Shown here piece by piece: positions 14,915-24,416 of a DNA stretch of 35,924 bases. Each line of letters opens with the position of its first letter. The first letter of the stretch is position 1. The stretch is from Acidovorax sp. CCYZU-2555. Lineage in GTDB: Bacteria; Pseudomonadota; Gammaproteobacteria; Burkholderiales; Burkholderiaceae_C. The stretch lies in the NCBI RefSeq assembly GCF_018413525.1, contig NZ_JAHCDD010000063.1, forward strand, positions 1 to 35,924, given 5' to 3'. Position numbers and translations under genes: made by a program. The notes beneath the pieces were generated by a model that saw only the letters and a program-made list of their open reading frames with translations, ran no database searches and was not told the DNA's origin.

Positions 14915-16234
14915 ATGATGAACACGGCTTACTCCCCGCATGCGTCTGCCAGCCCGTCCGAGTTCGAGCACAGCGGCCTGCTTGCCGACCTCAAGAACAA
15001 TGCCTACGACCACCTGCTGAGCCGCATCGAGGAACTGGGCGCGGAGTTCGGCCGCTGGTCGCCGGCCGCGATTTCCCAGTTCGTGTCGCTGGAACTCGAC
15101 AGTTTCATCCGGCTGCACGCCGTGCCCGTCAACGAGCAGGAAGCCCACCTGGTCGCGAGCGCGTTGACACGCGAACTCACGGGGCTGGGGCCGCTGCAGA
15201 CCCTGCTCGATGATCCCAACGTCGAGGACGTGCTGATCAACGGCCACAAGGACATCTACGTCTCGCGCGGCGGCATTCTCAAGCGCGAAACCTCGCAGTT
15301 CAAGGACGACGACCATGTGCTGCGCATCGTGCGCCGGATTCTTGCACCGCTGGGCCGGCGCCTCGACGAATCCAGCCCCATGGTCGATGCGCGGCTGCCC
15401 GATGGCGGGCGCATCAACGTCATCATCGCACCGCTGTCCATTGACGGGCCGTCGGTGTCGATACGCAAGTTCCGCAAGGACCCGCTGACGCCCAAGGACC
15501 TGGTCAAACTCGGCACCTTCAACGCCGATATCAGCCGCATTCTGGAAATGGCGGTGCAGTCGCGTTGCAACATCCTGATCAGCGGCGGCACCAGCTCGGG
15601 CAAGACCTCGCTGCTCAACGCGCTGGCGACGTTCATTCCCGGCCGCGAGCGCATCGTCAGCATCGAGGACACGGCGGAGCTGTCGCTGAACCACAGTCAT
15701 GTGGTGCGGCTCGAAAGCCGGCCCGGCAGCTTCGACGGCACGGGCCATGTAAGCATTCGCGATCTGCTGGTCAACAGCCTGCGCATGCGCCCGGACCGCA
15801 TCATCGTCGGCGAAGTGCGCAGCGGTGAAGTGCTGGACCTGCTGCAGGCGATGAACACCGGCCACGATGGTTCCATGGGCACGATACACGCCAGTTCTCC
15901 GCGCGAATGCCTGTACCGCGCCGAGATGCTCGCGGGCTTCGCCGGCTTTCAGGGCAGCGAAAGCAGCCTGCGCAGGCAGATTGCCAATGCCATCGACTTC
16001 ATCGTGCAGATTGGCCGCCTGTCCAACGGCCGGCGCCGCCTGCTGTCGCTGACCGAAGTGACGGGCATGTCGGACAACGTCATATCGATGCAGGAGCTGT
16101 ACCGCTACGAGCCGCAGATGGGCGCCGACGGTCAAGAGAACGATCATTGGGTCTCGATGGGCATCTCGCCGCACTCCCCCAAGCTGCTGAGCTGGTGGCG
16201 CTCGCAACAGCAGAACAATGGAGGCGATCGATGA
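14915..16234 (+). CDS. tadA: Tad pilus assembly ATPase (TadA/CpaF)
   Basis: A 439-residue cytoplasmic secretion ATPase of the VirB11/GspE class that powers Flp assembly. The N-terminal helical domain is followed by [20 protein letters not shown], an early CpaF signature. The catalytic half has Walker [15 protein letters not shown], an acidic segment SIEDTAEL, Walker [21 protein letters not shown] and the His-containing [14 protein letters not shown]. All key residues look intact. ATG codons at 14915 and 14918 are both possible; the first is eight bases after the TadZ stop codon. Its stop codon overlaps the ATG of tadB by three bases (ATGA), so these two are translationally coupled. Confidence 0.94.
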   Translation: MMNTAYSPHASASPSEFEHSGLLADLKNNAYDHLLSRIEELGAEFGRWSPAAISQFVSLELDSFIRLHAVPVNEQEAHLVASALTRELTGLGPLQTLLDDPNVEDVLINGHKDIYVSRGGILKRETSQFKDDDHVLRIVRRILAPLGRRLDESSPMVDARLPDGGRINVIIAPLSIDGPSVSIRKFRKDPLTPKDLVKLGTFNADISRILEMAVQSRCNILISGGTSSGKTSLLNALATFIPGRERIVSIEDTAELSLNHSHVVRLESRPGSFDGTGHVSIRDLLVNSLRMRPDRIIVGEVRSGEVLDLLQAMNTGHDGSMGTIHASSPRECLYRAEMLAGFAGFQGSESSLRRQIANAIDFIVQIGRLSNGRRRLLSLTEVTGMSDNVISMQELYRYEPQMGADGQENDHWVSMGISPHSPKLLSWWRSQQQNNGGDR

Positions 16235-17202
16235 CAGGGGCTGTGCCCGCCATCCTGGTGCTGTGCGCGCTGGCTTGCGTGCTGCTGGCGCTGGCGCTGT
16301 GGCTGTTTGCGAGCGCCCGGCGCAAGCAGGCGCAGCAGTCCGTGCAGAGCACGCTGCGCCGCGGCCTGGACATCCGCCGCGAGCTGCAGGCAGGCGAGCC
16401 ATTGCACCTGCCCGATGCATTTGCGCTGCCGCTGCCTGCGCAGGCGCAGCAGCTGCCACAGTCCGATGGCTTGCGCCGGATCAAGGAGTATCTGGGCTAC
16501 AAGGCCTGGGGTATTTCACCGCGCACGCTCAACACGCTGGCGCTGACCGCGCTCGGACTCGCGGTGATCGCGGGACTGCAGGGCGGCGCCCTCATCGGGG
16601 CGATGGTGCTGGGTCTTTGCCTGCTGCTGAGCACGTTCGCCATCTGGCTGCGCCTGGGTAGGCGGCGCGCAAAAATGCTCACGCAATTGCCCGGTTTCCT
16701 CGACAACATGGTGCGGCTGCTGTCGATCGGCAACTCGCTGCATGCGGCCTTCCAGTTCGCGAGCAGCAATGTGCCCCAGCCCCTGGGCACGGCGCTGCAG
16801 CATGCCTCGGCCTCGTTGAACGTCTCGCCCGATCTGGGCCAGGCCATGGCGCAGCTCGAACGCACCTGGGGCCTGCCCGAGTTCGGCCTGCTGGCCGCGG
16901 TGTTTCGCATGACCACACGCTACGGCGGCCGCGCCGACATGGTGCTCGAGCGTGTCTCGAGCTACATCCGCGACCGCCAATCGGCTGAGCGCGAACTGCA
17001 TTCGATGTCGGCCGAAGTGCGGCTGTCGGCCTGGATTCTGGCGCTGCTGCCCATCGTGGTCGGCACCATGATCATGCTGCTCAACCAGGGCTACTTCATG
17101 CGCATGTGGAACGACGTCATCGGCCAGAAGATGATTTTCATCGCCGCTGCGCTGCAGGTTTTCGGCTCGTTTCTTCTGTACCGCCTGGCAAGGCTGCGCT
17201 GA
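16231..17202 (+). CDS. tadB: Tad inner-membrane platform protein TadB
   Basis: A 323-residue inner-membrane protein of the GspF/T2SSF family that forms the assembly platform with TadC. It has an N-terminal membrane segment (about 5-25), two central segments around residues 95-145, a T2SSF cytoplasmic domain (QLPGFLDNMVRLLSIGNSLH to the MSAEVRLSAW segment) and two C-terminal membrane segments. GGAGG at 16220-16224, six bases before the ATG, supports this start, which overlaps the end of tadA. A longer open frame upstream lies inside tadA and is a shadow. Confidence 0.92.
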   Translation: MTGAVPAILVLCALACVLLALALWLFASARRKQAQQSVQSTLRRGLDIRRELQAGEPLHLPDAFALPLPAQAQQLPQSDGLRRIKEYLGYKAWGISPRTLNTLALTALGLAVIAGLQGGALIGAMVLGLCLLLSTFAIWLRLGRRRAKMLTQLPGFLDNMVRLLSIGNSLHAAFQFASSNVPQPLGTALQHASASLNVSPDLGQAMAQLERTWGLPEFGLLAAVFRMTTRYGGRADMVLERVSSYIRDRQSAERELHSMSAEVRLSAWILALLPIVVGTMIMLLNQGYFMRMWNDVIGQKMIFIAAALQVFGSFLLYRLARLR

Positions 17203-17213
17203 GGGCCTGCACC

Positions 17214-17282
17214 ATGACCCAGCAAACCATTGTCCATCCGCATGCGCCGCTGTTGCGCGCTTGTTGCAAGGAGCAGCCATGA
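17214..17282 (+). CDS. Possible 22-residue leader peptide ahead of tadC
   Basis: A short frame with ATG at 17214 and GAGGG at 17201-17205, eight bases upstream. It ends in a TGA that overlaps the tadC ATG (ATGA at 17279-17282). The peptide (MTQQTIVHPHAP..., ending CCKEQP) shows no family. The arrangement would let its translation feed ribosomes into tadC, but the frame may also be accidental in a 76-base gap. Confidence 0.25.
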   Translation: MTQQTIVHPHAPLLRACCKEQP

Positions 17283-18271
17283 CAGCGCAACAACTCTGGA
17301 TTGCGAGTCTGGCGTTCGCGGCGTTGGCCGTACTGCTGCTTGCAGGGGCGATGGTCTGGCAGCTGCGCCGCTCGGCGCGCGCGGAAGCACTGGTCTGTGA
17401 AGTGCTGCACGCGCGCGAAGCCAGCGCGGCGGCGCTGCACCCGTTTCCCATGCCCGGCACTTCGGCGCCGTCGACGCCCGGCAGCGAAAAAGCCGAAGCG
17501 GCCATGGCGCAATCGGTAGCCAACAGCCTCAAGCCGCCGGCCTGGCTGCAGTCGAGCCTGTCCAAGGCGCTGTTCGCGGACGAGGACCGCAAGTTGATGG
17601 AGCTGGCCGGCATGGAGATCGCGCGCGGCGGCCTGGTCTATGTCATCAGCCGCGTGGTGCTGGCGCTCTGCTTGCCAATGCTGGTGTTGATGCTGCTCCA
17701 GCCCAAAGGCCACTATGCGCTGATCTATGGCTTTCTGGGCTTTGGCCTGGGGTTGATGCTGCCCAAATGGCTGGTGCGCTCCAAGGCCAACAAACGCCGC
17801 CAGTGTGTGGTCGAGGAACTGCCGCTGTTTGTCGATCTGCTGCGGCTGCTGCAAGGCGTGGGCTTGAGCATAGACCAGAGCATGCAGATTCTCGCCACCG
17901 AGTTCACCGGCGTGCTGCGTGTGATCGGCTCCGAGCTGGCGCTGGCCAATCGTTTGTATGCCAGCGGCCGCACGCGCGAGCAGTCGCTGCAGCGCCTGGC
18001 CCATATCGGCGCCGACGACGACCTCAGCGCGGTCGTCAATCTGCTGGTGCAAGTGGACCGGCATGGCGGTGCGGTGCAGGACCCTTTGAAGGAATTCAGC
18101 ATGCGGCTGCGCGAAAAGCGCCAGGCAGGTTTCAAGGAAAAGATAGGAATCATCACCGTCAAGATGACCGGCGTCATGGTGTTGACGCTGCTGCCGGCGC
18201 TGATCGTCATCACCGCGGGACCGGGCTTTACCGCCGTCATCCGTTCGCTGTCCACGATGGGAGGGAAATAA
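17279..18271 (+). CDS. tadC: Tad inner-membrane platform protein TadC
   Basis: A 330-residue GspF/T2SSF-family membrane protein and partner of TadB. An N-terminal membrane segment (about 5-25) is followed by a 90-residue linker, two central membrane segments (about 115-165), the T2SSF domain starting at VVEELPLFVDLLRLLQGVGLS, with REKRQAGFKEKIGIITVKM near its end, and a C-terminal membrane segment. AAGGAG at 17268-17273, five bases before the ATG, fixes this start; a TTG at 17261 is in frame but lies before the ribosome site. It ends three bases before the tadD start. Confidence 0.93.
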   Translation: MTAQQLWIASLAFAALAVLLLAGAMVWQLRRSARAEALVCEVLHAREASAAALHPFPMPGTSAPSTPGSEKAEAAMAQSVANSLKPPAWLQSSLSKALFADEDRKLMELAGMEIARGGLVYVISRVVLALCLPMLVLMLLQPKGHYALIYGFLGFGLGLMLPKWLVRSKANKRRQCVVEELPLFVDLLRLLQGVGLSIDQSMQILATEFTGVLRVIGSELALANRLYASGRTREQSLQRLAHIGADDDLSAVVNLLVQVDRHGGAVQDPLKEFSMRLREKRQAGFKEKIGIITVKMTGVMVLTLLPALIVITAGPGFTAVIRSLSTMGGK

Positions 18272-18274
18272 GCC

Positions 18275-19222
18275 ATGACTATCAAGGCACGCTTTTCGCC
18301 AACGCATCGCGCAACTGCCGGCCTGGCATTCGCGTGCGCGGCGCTGCTGCTCGCGGGCTGTGCGGCCAAACCAGCGCAAGGCTATGGCGCCGCCGCCGAA
18401 GCCGGCCTGGCGCAGCAGGCACAGCAGCAGATGGAAAAAGCCGAGCAGATGACGCAGGTCGACCCCAAGCAAACCTATCTGGGCCTGATCACGCAAATGC
18501 AGCAGGCCAACCAGTGGTATGCCGCGCTGGCGCACACCGAAGCGTTCGAGCGCCAGTACGGCAGCAGCGTGCCTATGCGCCTGTTGCGCGCCGATGCGCT
18601 GCGCAATACCGGCCAGGCATCAGCCGCCGAGAACGAATACCGCGCGCTGCTGGGTGAGTCCGACAGCACGACCCAGGCGCGAGCCCACCGGGGCCTGGGG
18701 CTGCTGCATGCCAGCCAGAAAAGCTATGCCCAGGCCGTCGCGCAACTCGAGCGCGCGCGCCAGCTCAATCCCATAGACGCCGATCTGCTCAGCGATCTGG
18801 CCTATACCCATATGCTCGACGGCCAGCTGGCCGCGGCATCGCTTCCCATTTTGCAGGCCGCCCAGCTTGCCCCGACAAATGCCCGGGTGCAGCTGAATCT
18901 GGCGCTGTACTGGCTTGCGAGCGGCGCCCAGGATCAGGCCACCCAGCTGCTGCAACGCCTGCGCCAGCCACCCGCCCGAAACGCCGCGCCATTGATCGAC
19001 GACACCTCGCTGCAGACCTTGCAGTCCCAACTGGTGACGGTGGCCCAGGCCGTGCAGCGCCGCACCGATGTCGCCGCGCCCGGCAGCGTCGCCGCACCTG
19101 CGGCCGCCGAAGTGCGCGCGCCAGATCCGGTGCGAACCATCGTTCTCGGGCTCACGCCGCGCACACCGGACGCGGCGACGCTCACCGCGGACCGCAGCCA
19201 GATGCCCGCCCCATCGCAATAA
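18275..19222 (+). CDS. tadD: TPR-repeat lipoprotein TadD
   Basis: A 315-residue lipoprotein with the lipobox LLLAGC near residue 28, so it is probably anchored in the outer membrane facing the periplasm. Tetratricopeptide repeats cover about residues 65-215, for example AHRGLGLLHASQKSYAQAVA and ADLLSDLAYTHMLDGQ. TadD-type proteins act as pilotins or scaffolds for the secretin. The C-terminal third is Ala/Pro-rich and low in structure. GGGAGGG (18259-18265) at the end of tadC serves as ribosome site. The DUF3613 gene starts ten bases after the stop codon, with AAGGAG overlapping that stop. Confidence 0.9.
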   Translation: MTIKARFSPTHRATAGLAFACAALLLAGCAAKPAQGYGAAAEAGLAQQAQQQMEKAEQMTQVDPKQTYLGLITQMQQANQWYAALAHTEAFERQYGSSVPMRLLRADALRNTGQASAAENEYRALLGESDSTTQARAHRGLGLLHASQKSYAQAVAQLERARQLNPIDADLLSDLAYTHMLDGQLAAASLPILQAAQLAPTNARVQLNLALYWLASGAQDQATQLLQRLRQPPARNAAPLIDDTSLQTLQSQLVTVAQAVQRRTDVAAPGSVAAPAAAEVRAPDPVRTIVLGLTPRTPDAATLTADRSQMPAPSQ

Positions 19223-19231
19223 GGAGTCCGC

Positions 19232-19636
19232 ATGACTTTCCATTTCGCATTCCCTGCGCGTCGGCACTTCAGCGTGGCGTTGCTGCTGGGCCTGGCCGGC
19301 GCCGGTGGCGCCCATGCGCAGGCCGACCGCGATGTCGCCGCCGTGGAAGTGGCGCAGCTCAGCCCGGCGGCCGAGGCCGGCAACCTGATGCAGCCTGCGG
19401 TTGCGGCGCATGCAATCCCGGTGCAGATGGCCGCCGAGCCCTTGCGCGTCAGACGCATCGAGATCGGCAGCGCCGCGCAGACACTTTGGGACCTGCAGCG
19501 CGCATCGCCCGGCGTGCGCCCACGTCCCATCGATGGCGATCAGGCCAGCCGCAGCTACCAGCGCTATCTCAAGAGTTTCGAGACCACCATTCCGGAGCAT
19601 TACAACTCCGGGCTGGGCCTTGAGAAGAAAAAGTAG
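19232..19636 (+). CDS. DUF3613 exported protein of the tad locus
   Basis: A 134-residue protein with a signal peptide (residues about 1-29, cleavage after GGAHAQA). The conserved C-terminal part, AAQTLWDLQRASPGVRPRPI and SRSYQRYLKSFETTIPE, matches the DUF3613 family, which is repeatedly found between tadD and tadE in Burkholderiales. The molecular role is unknown; a periplasmic accessory role in pilus assembly is inferred from the constant position. The ribosome site AAGGAG is five bases upstream. Confidence 0.85.
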   Translation: MTFHFAFPARRHFSVALLLGLAGAGGAHAQADRDVAAVEVAQLSPAAEAGNLMQPAVAAHAIPVQMAAEPLRVRRIEIGSAAQTLWDLQRASPGVRPRPIDGDQASRSYQRYLKSFETTIPEHYNSGLGLEKKK

Positions 19637-19644
19637 GCGCGTCC

Positions 19645-20181
19645 TTGCCTGAGCACCACGCCATGCTGCAGCCACCACGCACCTCTGGACGAACCGCCGC
19701 TGCGCCACGCCGCCAGCGAGGTGTCTATGCGCTGGAGTGGGCGCTGGTGTTCCTCGTGTTCTTCATGCTGCTGTATGGCATCCTGGGCTTCGGCCTGGGC
19801 TTTCTGGTGCGCGAATCCATGCAATGGGCCGTAGAAGATGGCGCGCGCGCCGCGCTGCAATTCCAGACCAGCCGCGAAGCGCGCCAGGCGCGCGCACTGC
19901 AGGTCGTGAAGAACAACCTGAACTGGCTGCCCCCGGAACTCAGAGGCACGATCGACAGCAACTTCAGCTTCAAGGTCTGCGAACTCAACAACAGCGCGAA
20001 TTGCGCGGCCAACCTCGTATGCGACCTGGAGACAAATGCGCCGTGCATGCTGCAGGTACAGCTCACGTTGCCTTACGCAAAGCATTCGTTCACGCCATCG
20101 ATCACGCTGGGCCTGCTCGAAGTCGCGATGCCCGATTTGCAGGCCCGAGCGCAGATGATCGTCGATCAGAAAGGGTTCTGA
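19645..20181 (+). CDS. TadE-type pseudopilin
   Basis: A 178-residue protein. A basic N-terminus (RRQRG) precedes a type IVb prepilin-like site: after Gly26 comes VYALEWALVFLVFFML, with Glu at +5 and a hydrophobic helix, so the TadV peptidase probably cleaves it. The extracytoplasmic part contains four clustered Cys residues (CELNNSANC, LVCDLETNAPCML), which may form disulfides. TadE and TadF are minor pseudopilins needed for Flp fibre assembly. A TTG start at 19645 is listed; an ATG at 19663, six codons later, would give the same mature protein. The next gene starts two bases after the stop codon. Confidence 0.87.
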   Translation: MPEHHAMLQPPRTSGRTAAAPRRQRGVYALEWALVFLVFFMLLYGILGFGLGFLVRESMQWAVEDGARAALQFQTSREARQARALQVVKNNLNWLPPELRGTIDSNFSFKVCELNNSANCAANLVCDLETNAPCMLQVQLTLPYAKHSFTPSITLGLLEVAMPDLQARAQMIVDQKGF

Positions 20182-20182
20182 C

Positions 20183-20665
20183 ATGCGCTGTGCCCGCCCC
20201 CTTTCCCGATCCAGGCACATGCAGCGGGGCATTGCTGCGCTGGAGTTCGCCTTGCTGGCACTGTTCGTGATGTTGCCGGTTTCTCTCGGCGTATTCGTCT
20301 TCTGGGAAGTGCTGCAGACGCAACAGGTGGTCACGCGCGCCACAGGAGACGGAGCGCGCCAGGTTTCACGCCTGCTCAATGTGCCGCGCGTTCCCAAAGC
20401 CAATGGCAGCCTGCCCTCGGAACAGGAATTCCGGGCCAGCGCCGCGGCACTGGTCACCGATTCCGTGCGCGCCAGCTTGCGCAGCCACCTGGGCCAGGGC
20501 AGCACGCTCGACAGCCGTGTCACGGTCGCGCTGGTGCCTTTCGACGCGAATCACTGGGCGCTCGATGTAGCCTATGCACGCCCGGCGTTGCTGGGCGGCG
20601 CGGCCGGGCTGAATTTCATCGAGCCCGCGAGCATCAAGGCCCGCAGCGTCATCCAGACGCAGTGA
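20183..20665 (+). CDS. TadE/TadF-type pseudopilin
   Basis: A 160-residue second pseudopilin. The processing site QRG is followed by IAALEFALLALF, with Glu at +5 and a hydrophobic helix, like its neighbour. The extracytoplasmic part is about 120 residues with no Cys. An in-frame ATG at 20219 would place only MQRG before the site; the longer start at 20183 gives a 16-residue basic leader and lies directly after the previous stop. By position it corresponds to TadF or a second TadE. The function as a minor fibre component or assembly factor is inferred from the family. Confidence 0.85.
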   Translation: MRCARPLSRSRHMQRGIAALEFALLALFVMLPVSLGVFVFWEVLQTQQVVTRATGDGARQVSRLLNVPRVPKANGSLPSEQEFRASAAALVTDSVRASLRSHLGQGSTLDSRVTVALVPFDANHWALDVAYARPALLGGAAGLNFIEPASIKARSVIQTQ

Positions 20666-20678
20666 CCCACCATGAAAC

Positions 20679-20684
20679 AGGAGG
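20679..20684 (+). promoter_or_regulatory. Ribosome-binding site that decides the TadG start
   Basis: A perfect AGGAGG lies eight bases before the ATG at 20693 and after an in-frame ATG at 20672. It therefore supports the shorter start and a leader of 25 residues before the hydrophobic helix. Confidence 0.8.
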
Positions 20685-20692
20685 AACCCGCA

Positions 20693-22960
20693 ATGCAAAC
20701 GATGGCCTTTCCCCATGCCGTGCGTCTGCGTCGTTTCGCCAGCACACGCATGGCAGCCCAACGCGGCAGCCTGCTGTTTCAGTTCGCGATGTTTCTGTCG
20801 ACCACGTTGCTGATACTGGGCGTTGTCGATCTGGGCTATTCGTTCTACGCCAAGCGGGATCTGCAGCGCATTGCGGATCTGGCGGCGATCGAGGCGGTGC
20901 AAGGCATGAAGTCGCCCAACGACAACGCCACTTGCGTCAGCGCCGGAATGAGCAGCGTTGATTCCAATTGGCCTTCGCCTATCGAACGCGCAACCACCAG
21001 CAGCGTGGTGTGCGGCGAATGGAACAAGGCGAAATACGCCGCGCCGCGCCATTTCCTCGCCAATACAGCGGACACCACGGCCGCCCAGGTGATGCTGGAA
21101 GGCACCTCGCCCACCTTCATTCCCATCCAATGGAACCGGCGCGTGCGCGCCGAAGCCATTGCCCAGCGCACCGAAGCCGCCACCTCGTTCCAGATCGGCT
21201 CGCAGCTGTTGAACCTCAACAAGGACGCGCCGCTGGGCCGGGTCCTGACACTGATAGGCCTCGATGCCGGCAAGCTGACGGTGCTCGATGCCAACGGTCT
21301 GGCGAATGCCAAGATCACACCGTCGGGCCTGTTGAAGGCGCTGGGAGTGGACCTGGGGATCGAAGGGCTGGCCGTGCTGACACCAGCACAGCTGGCAGAC
21401 CTCAACAACCTGACCTTGCTGGAGATTCTCAACGCTTCGGCGGAAGTCCTCTCCGACAACATCGTCAAGGCCAATGTGGATGCGGCCATCGTGATCCTCA
21501 AGGATCTGAAGATCGGAAGCGAAAAACTGCTGGACATCAAGATTCCATTGCTGGGGGATTCCAGCGCGGGAACCTCAGGCATCCTGACCTTCCTCTCCCT
21601 GGGCAAGCCGTCCTCGCCCAACGCCGCCGCGCTCGATGCCAAGGTCGGCATAGGCGCCATACTCAACACGGCCATCATGATTGCCGCCAACGGCCATGCG
21701 CTGCAGGTGCAGGACACCTCGCTGCTGAACACCGTCAGGTTGGGCCTCACGGTGGTCGAGCCTCCGACCATCGTGGTCGGCCGCGGCGTAGGCAACAGCG
21801 CTCAGGTGCGGCTCAATCTCGACATCGACTCCAAGGGCCTGCCGCTGCTGGGCAACTTGCTGGACACGCTGGGCGTGCGCATCAACCTGCCCATCAAGAT
21901 CGACGGTGTGAGTGCCGATGGCATGCTGAACGAAGACAACGGCGTGAACTGCCGCAGCAATCCGCCGTCGCTCAATGTCGATGTGGCGTCGCGCGTCGCG
22001 AAGATCACCATCGGCAATCCGGCACTGGGCTCCATGGACCCGAGCAATCTGCTGATCAAGACACCGCTGTCGGTGAATGTGCGCGGCCCGATCGGCGTGA
22101 ATGTTCTCAAGGCCCATGACGAAACGCTGCTGGACATCGCCAAGGACCAGTCCAAATGGACGCAGACCAATCCGCTTCTGCTGGGAGACACCTTGGAGGC
22201 GCTGACTGATGCCATATTCCAGTTGCTGGGTGGATTGTTTTCCCCGCCCAGCATGAACACGAACTGGCAGGGCATGACGACGGACGGCACGGCCGCGCAG
22301 ACCCAGCAGGCCCAGATCGACGCACTGGCCAAACTCTATCTCGAGGAAACCAAGGACAAGGTCACCGGCTTCTACAAGATCGATCCCGTGATCGATCTGC
22401 TGCTCAATGGCCGGGGCACCGAAGGCACCGACGGCTATCTGGGAAAGCTGGTCACTTCGAATTTCACGTTCAACAATGCGATCCCCAAGAGCTGTCTGCT
22501 GGTCATCTGCGCGCCCAGCGAATGGACTGCCGGCACGTTCTCGCAGGCGTTCAAGGCCTACACCAGCACCACCTACGGCGTGCTCGATCTGGTCGGCATC
22601 AGCACCCTGGGCAATGGCTACTCCAGTTGTTCCGGCCTGCTGGCAGCGCTGCTGGCCTGGAATGCCTGCGTGCAGTCGAACCTGAACAACCTGCTCAACA
22701 GGCAAAGCGCCAATGTGAACCTGACCGATGCCAACACCCTGGTCGCTTCGCTGAAAAACACCGCGTCCAGCAGCGTGAACTGCAACGGCGTGCTGTGCGT
22801 TCTGCTCAAACCCATTCTGAACCCGCTCAAAGGGCTGCTCAACGGCGTCGGCCAGGCACTGCTCTCCCCGTTGCTGAAGAGCGTGCTGGGACTCGAACTC
22901 GGCCGCAACGAAGTCAAGGCCCTGGACATCAGCTGCAACTCCGCAGAACTGGTGTTTTGA
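20693..22960 (+). CDS. Large TadG-like pilus assembly protein
   Basis: A 755-residue protein with a basic N-terminus, one membrane helix (about residues 27-50) and a long extracytoplasmic region. The first 70 residues match the Flp-pilus TadE/G-like family: AAQRG, a hydrophobic segment, then YSFYAKRDLQRIADLAAIEA, the typical TadG continuation. At the prepilin-like site the residue at +5 is Gln where the two neighbouring pseudopilins have Glu, so cleavage by TadV is doubtful. The rest has no domain that I recognise; it is rich in Leu, Asn, Asp and Ser and has several paired Cys near the C-terminus (SCLLVIC, NGYSSC, NCNGVLCVLL), so disulfides are likely. The ribosome site AGGAGG favours the ATG at 20693 over that at 20672. 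Confidence 0.85.
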   Translation: MQTMAFPHAVRLRRFASTRMAAQRGSLLFQFAMFLSTTLLILGVVDLGYSFYAKRDLQRIADLAAIEAVQGMKSPNDNATCVSAGMSSVDSNWPSPIERATTSSVVCGEWNKAKYAAPRHFLANTADTTAAQVMLEGTSPTFIPIQWNRRVRAEAIAQRTEAATSFQIGSQLLNLNKDAPLGRVLTLIGLDAGKLTVLDANGLANAKITPSGLLKALGVDLGIEGLAVLTPAQLADLNNLTLLEILNASAEVLSDNIVKANVDAAIVILKDLKIGSEKLLDIKIPLLGDSSAGTSGILTFLSLGKPSSPNAAALDAKVGIGAILNTAIMIAANGHALQVQDTSLLNTVRLGLTVVEPPTIVVGRGVGNSAQVRLNLDIDSKGLPLLGNLLDTLGVRINLPIKIDGVSADGMLNEDNGVNCRSNPPSLNVDVASRVAKITIGNPALGSMDPSNLLIKTPLSVNVRGPIGVNVLKAHDETLLDIAKDQSKWTQTNPLLLGDTLEALTDAIFQLLGGLFSPPSMNTNWQGMTTDGTAAQTQQAQIDALAKLYLEETKDKVTGFYKIDPVIDLLLNGRGTEGTDGYLGKLVTSNFTFNNAIPKSCLLVICAPSEWTAGTFSQAFKAYTSTTYGVLDLVGISTLGNGYSSCSGLLAALLAWNACVQSNLNNLLNRQSANVNLTDANTLVASLKNTASSSVNCNGVLCVLLKPILNPLKGLLNGVGQALLSPLLKSVLGLELGRNEVKALDISCNSAELVF

Positions 22961-22982
22961 CCGCAATGCATAAGGAACCACA

Positions 22983-24416
22983 GTGAATCAGAGTGATTTG
23001 GTCATCTACGTCTGGGAAGGCCAAGCCGATATCGCGGAGCGGGTGGAGCGTTGCATGCTCAGCATGGATGTGGAAGTCGTGCGCGCCGATGGCCTGAATC
23101 TGCCGCCGACTTCCACCGTCAGCCAGAATGCGATTTCGGTCGTGAGCGTGTCGGTGCTCGAAGGCGCGCGTTTCAGCCGCAACCATGTCGAAGGCACGTT
23201 TGGCGGCATGCCGGTGCTGTGGGTCAGCTCCAATCTGCGCGGCGCCACCGCGGGCAGCTATGCGACGGAGTACTCGCATGTGTTGCCGTTCGACTTCACC
23301 GGCGCGGAACTGCGCGCGATGCTGGCGCGCATACTGCAGCGCCTGCAAAGTTCGCACAACCAGCCCCAGCGTTCGGACGACATCATTGCCGTCGCCGACT
23401 GCATGCTGAGTCTGCTCAATGACGCCGACACTTTCGCCGACTGCGAACACAGCGTGCTCATCAGCGGCGAGACCGGCACCGGCAAGGAGCGCATCGCCGA
23501 GCGCCTGCATGTGCGCAACACCCATTACGGCCAGGGGCCCTTCGTCGTGGTCAACTGCGGCGCGATTCCAGACGGTCTGTTCGAATCGCTGTTCTTCGGC
23601 CACGCCAAAGGCTCGTTCACCGGTGCCGTCACCGCGCACAAGGGGTTCTTCGAGCAGGCCAGCGGCGGCACCTTATTCCTCGATGAAATTGCCGACCTGC
23701 CGCTGTACCAGCAGGTCAAGCTGCTGCGCGTGCTCGAGGAGCGCACCGTCACCCGGCTGGGCTCGGCCACGCCCGTGCGGCTTGATTTCCGGCTCGTCGC
23801 CGCGACCAACAAGCCCTTGCGCGAGCAGGTGCATGCGGGGAAATTCCGCGCCGATCTGTTCTTTCGCCTCGCGGTCATCGAGCTGCAGATGCCCAGCCTT
23901 GAGGAGCGCGGCGAGGCCGACAAGCTCGCCATCTTCTCCAGCATCCTGCACAAGGTCGTCGGCGAGGAGCTGATGGTCAAACTCGGCGAACCGCCGTTTT
24001 TCATACTCGACGCGGTCGCGCAGATGTACTTTCCAGGCAATGTACGCGAGCTGCGCAACCTGACCGAGCGCATAGGCGTCGCCGCGCGCCAGACCAAGGA
24101 CTGGCTGGCGGGCGGCGCGACCGAGCGCATTCTGCGCCAGGCACAAAGCCTGTCGGCGGTGACGTTTCCGCTGCAGATCGGCAACAGCGAGCCCGCACCT
24201 GTCAACCGCGCCAACTGGGACCAGGAAGAACGCAACCGCATCATCGCCGCGCTGGGCGCCAACGACTGGAAACGCCAGCCCACGGCCGACCAGTTGGGCA
24301 TCAGCCGCAAGGTGCTGTGGGAAAAGATGCGCAAGTACCAGATCAGCAATGGCGAGCCCGAAGTCCCGCTGTCTGTCGGCATCCCCGCGGAGGCCGAAGA
24401 CGAAGCGGAGAAATGA
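22983..24416 (+). CDS. Sigma-54-dependent activator with degenerate receiver domain
   Basis: A 477-residue regulator. Residues 1-120 are receiver-like, but the phospho-acceptor Asp and acidic pocket are not evident, so control by phosphorylation is unlikely. The AAA+ domain (about 140-380) has Walker A GETGTGKE, the sigma-54 contact loop written GSFTGA, Walker [14 protein letters not shown] and the arginine-finger region FRADLFFRL. The C-terminus has a Fis-type helix-turn-helix with [18 protein letters not shown]. It should activate RpoN promoters, probably for pilus genes. It starts with GTG, with AAGGA seven bases upstream, 22 bases after the TadG gene. The GSFTGA variant keeps the Phe and Thr that touch sigma-54. 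Its end overlaps the next gene by four bases. Confidence 0.9.
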   Translation: MNQSDLVIYVWEGQADIAERVERCMLSMDVEVVRADGLNLPPTSTVSQNAISVVSVSVLEGARFSRNHVEGTFGGMPVLWVSSNLRGATAGSYATEYSHVLPFDFTGAELRAMLARILQRLQSSHNQPQRSDDIIAVADCMLSLLNDADTFADCEHSVLISGETGTGKERIAERLHVRNTHYGQGPFVVVNCGAIPDGLFESLFFGHAKGSFTGAVTAHKGFFEQASGGTLFLDEIADLPLYQQVKLLRVLEERTVTRLGSATPVRLDFRLVAATNKPLREQVHAGKFRADLFFRLAVIELQMPSLEERGEADKLAIFSSILHKVVGEELMVKLGEPPFFILDAVAQMYFPGNVRELRNLTERIGVAARQTKDWLAGGATERILRQAQSLSAVTFPLQIGNSEPAPVNRANWDQEERNRIIAALGANDWKRQPTADQLGISRKVLWEKMRKYQISNGEPEVPLSVGIPAEAEDEAEK

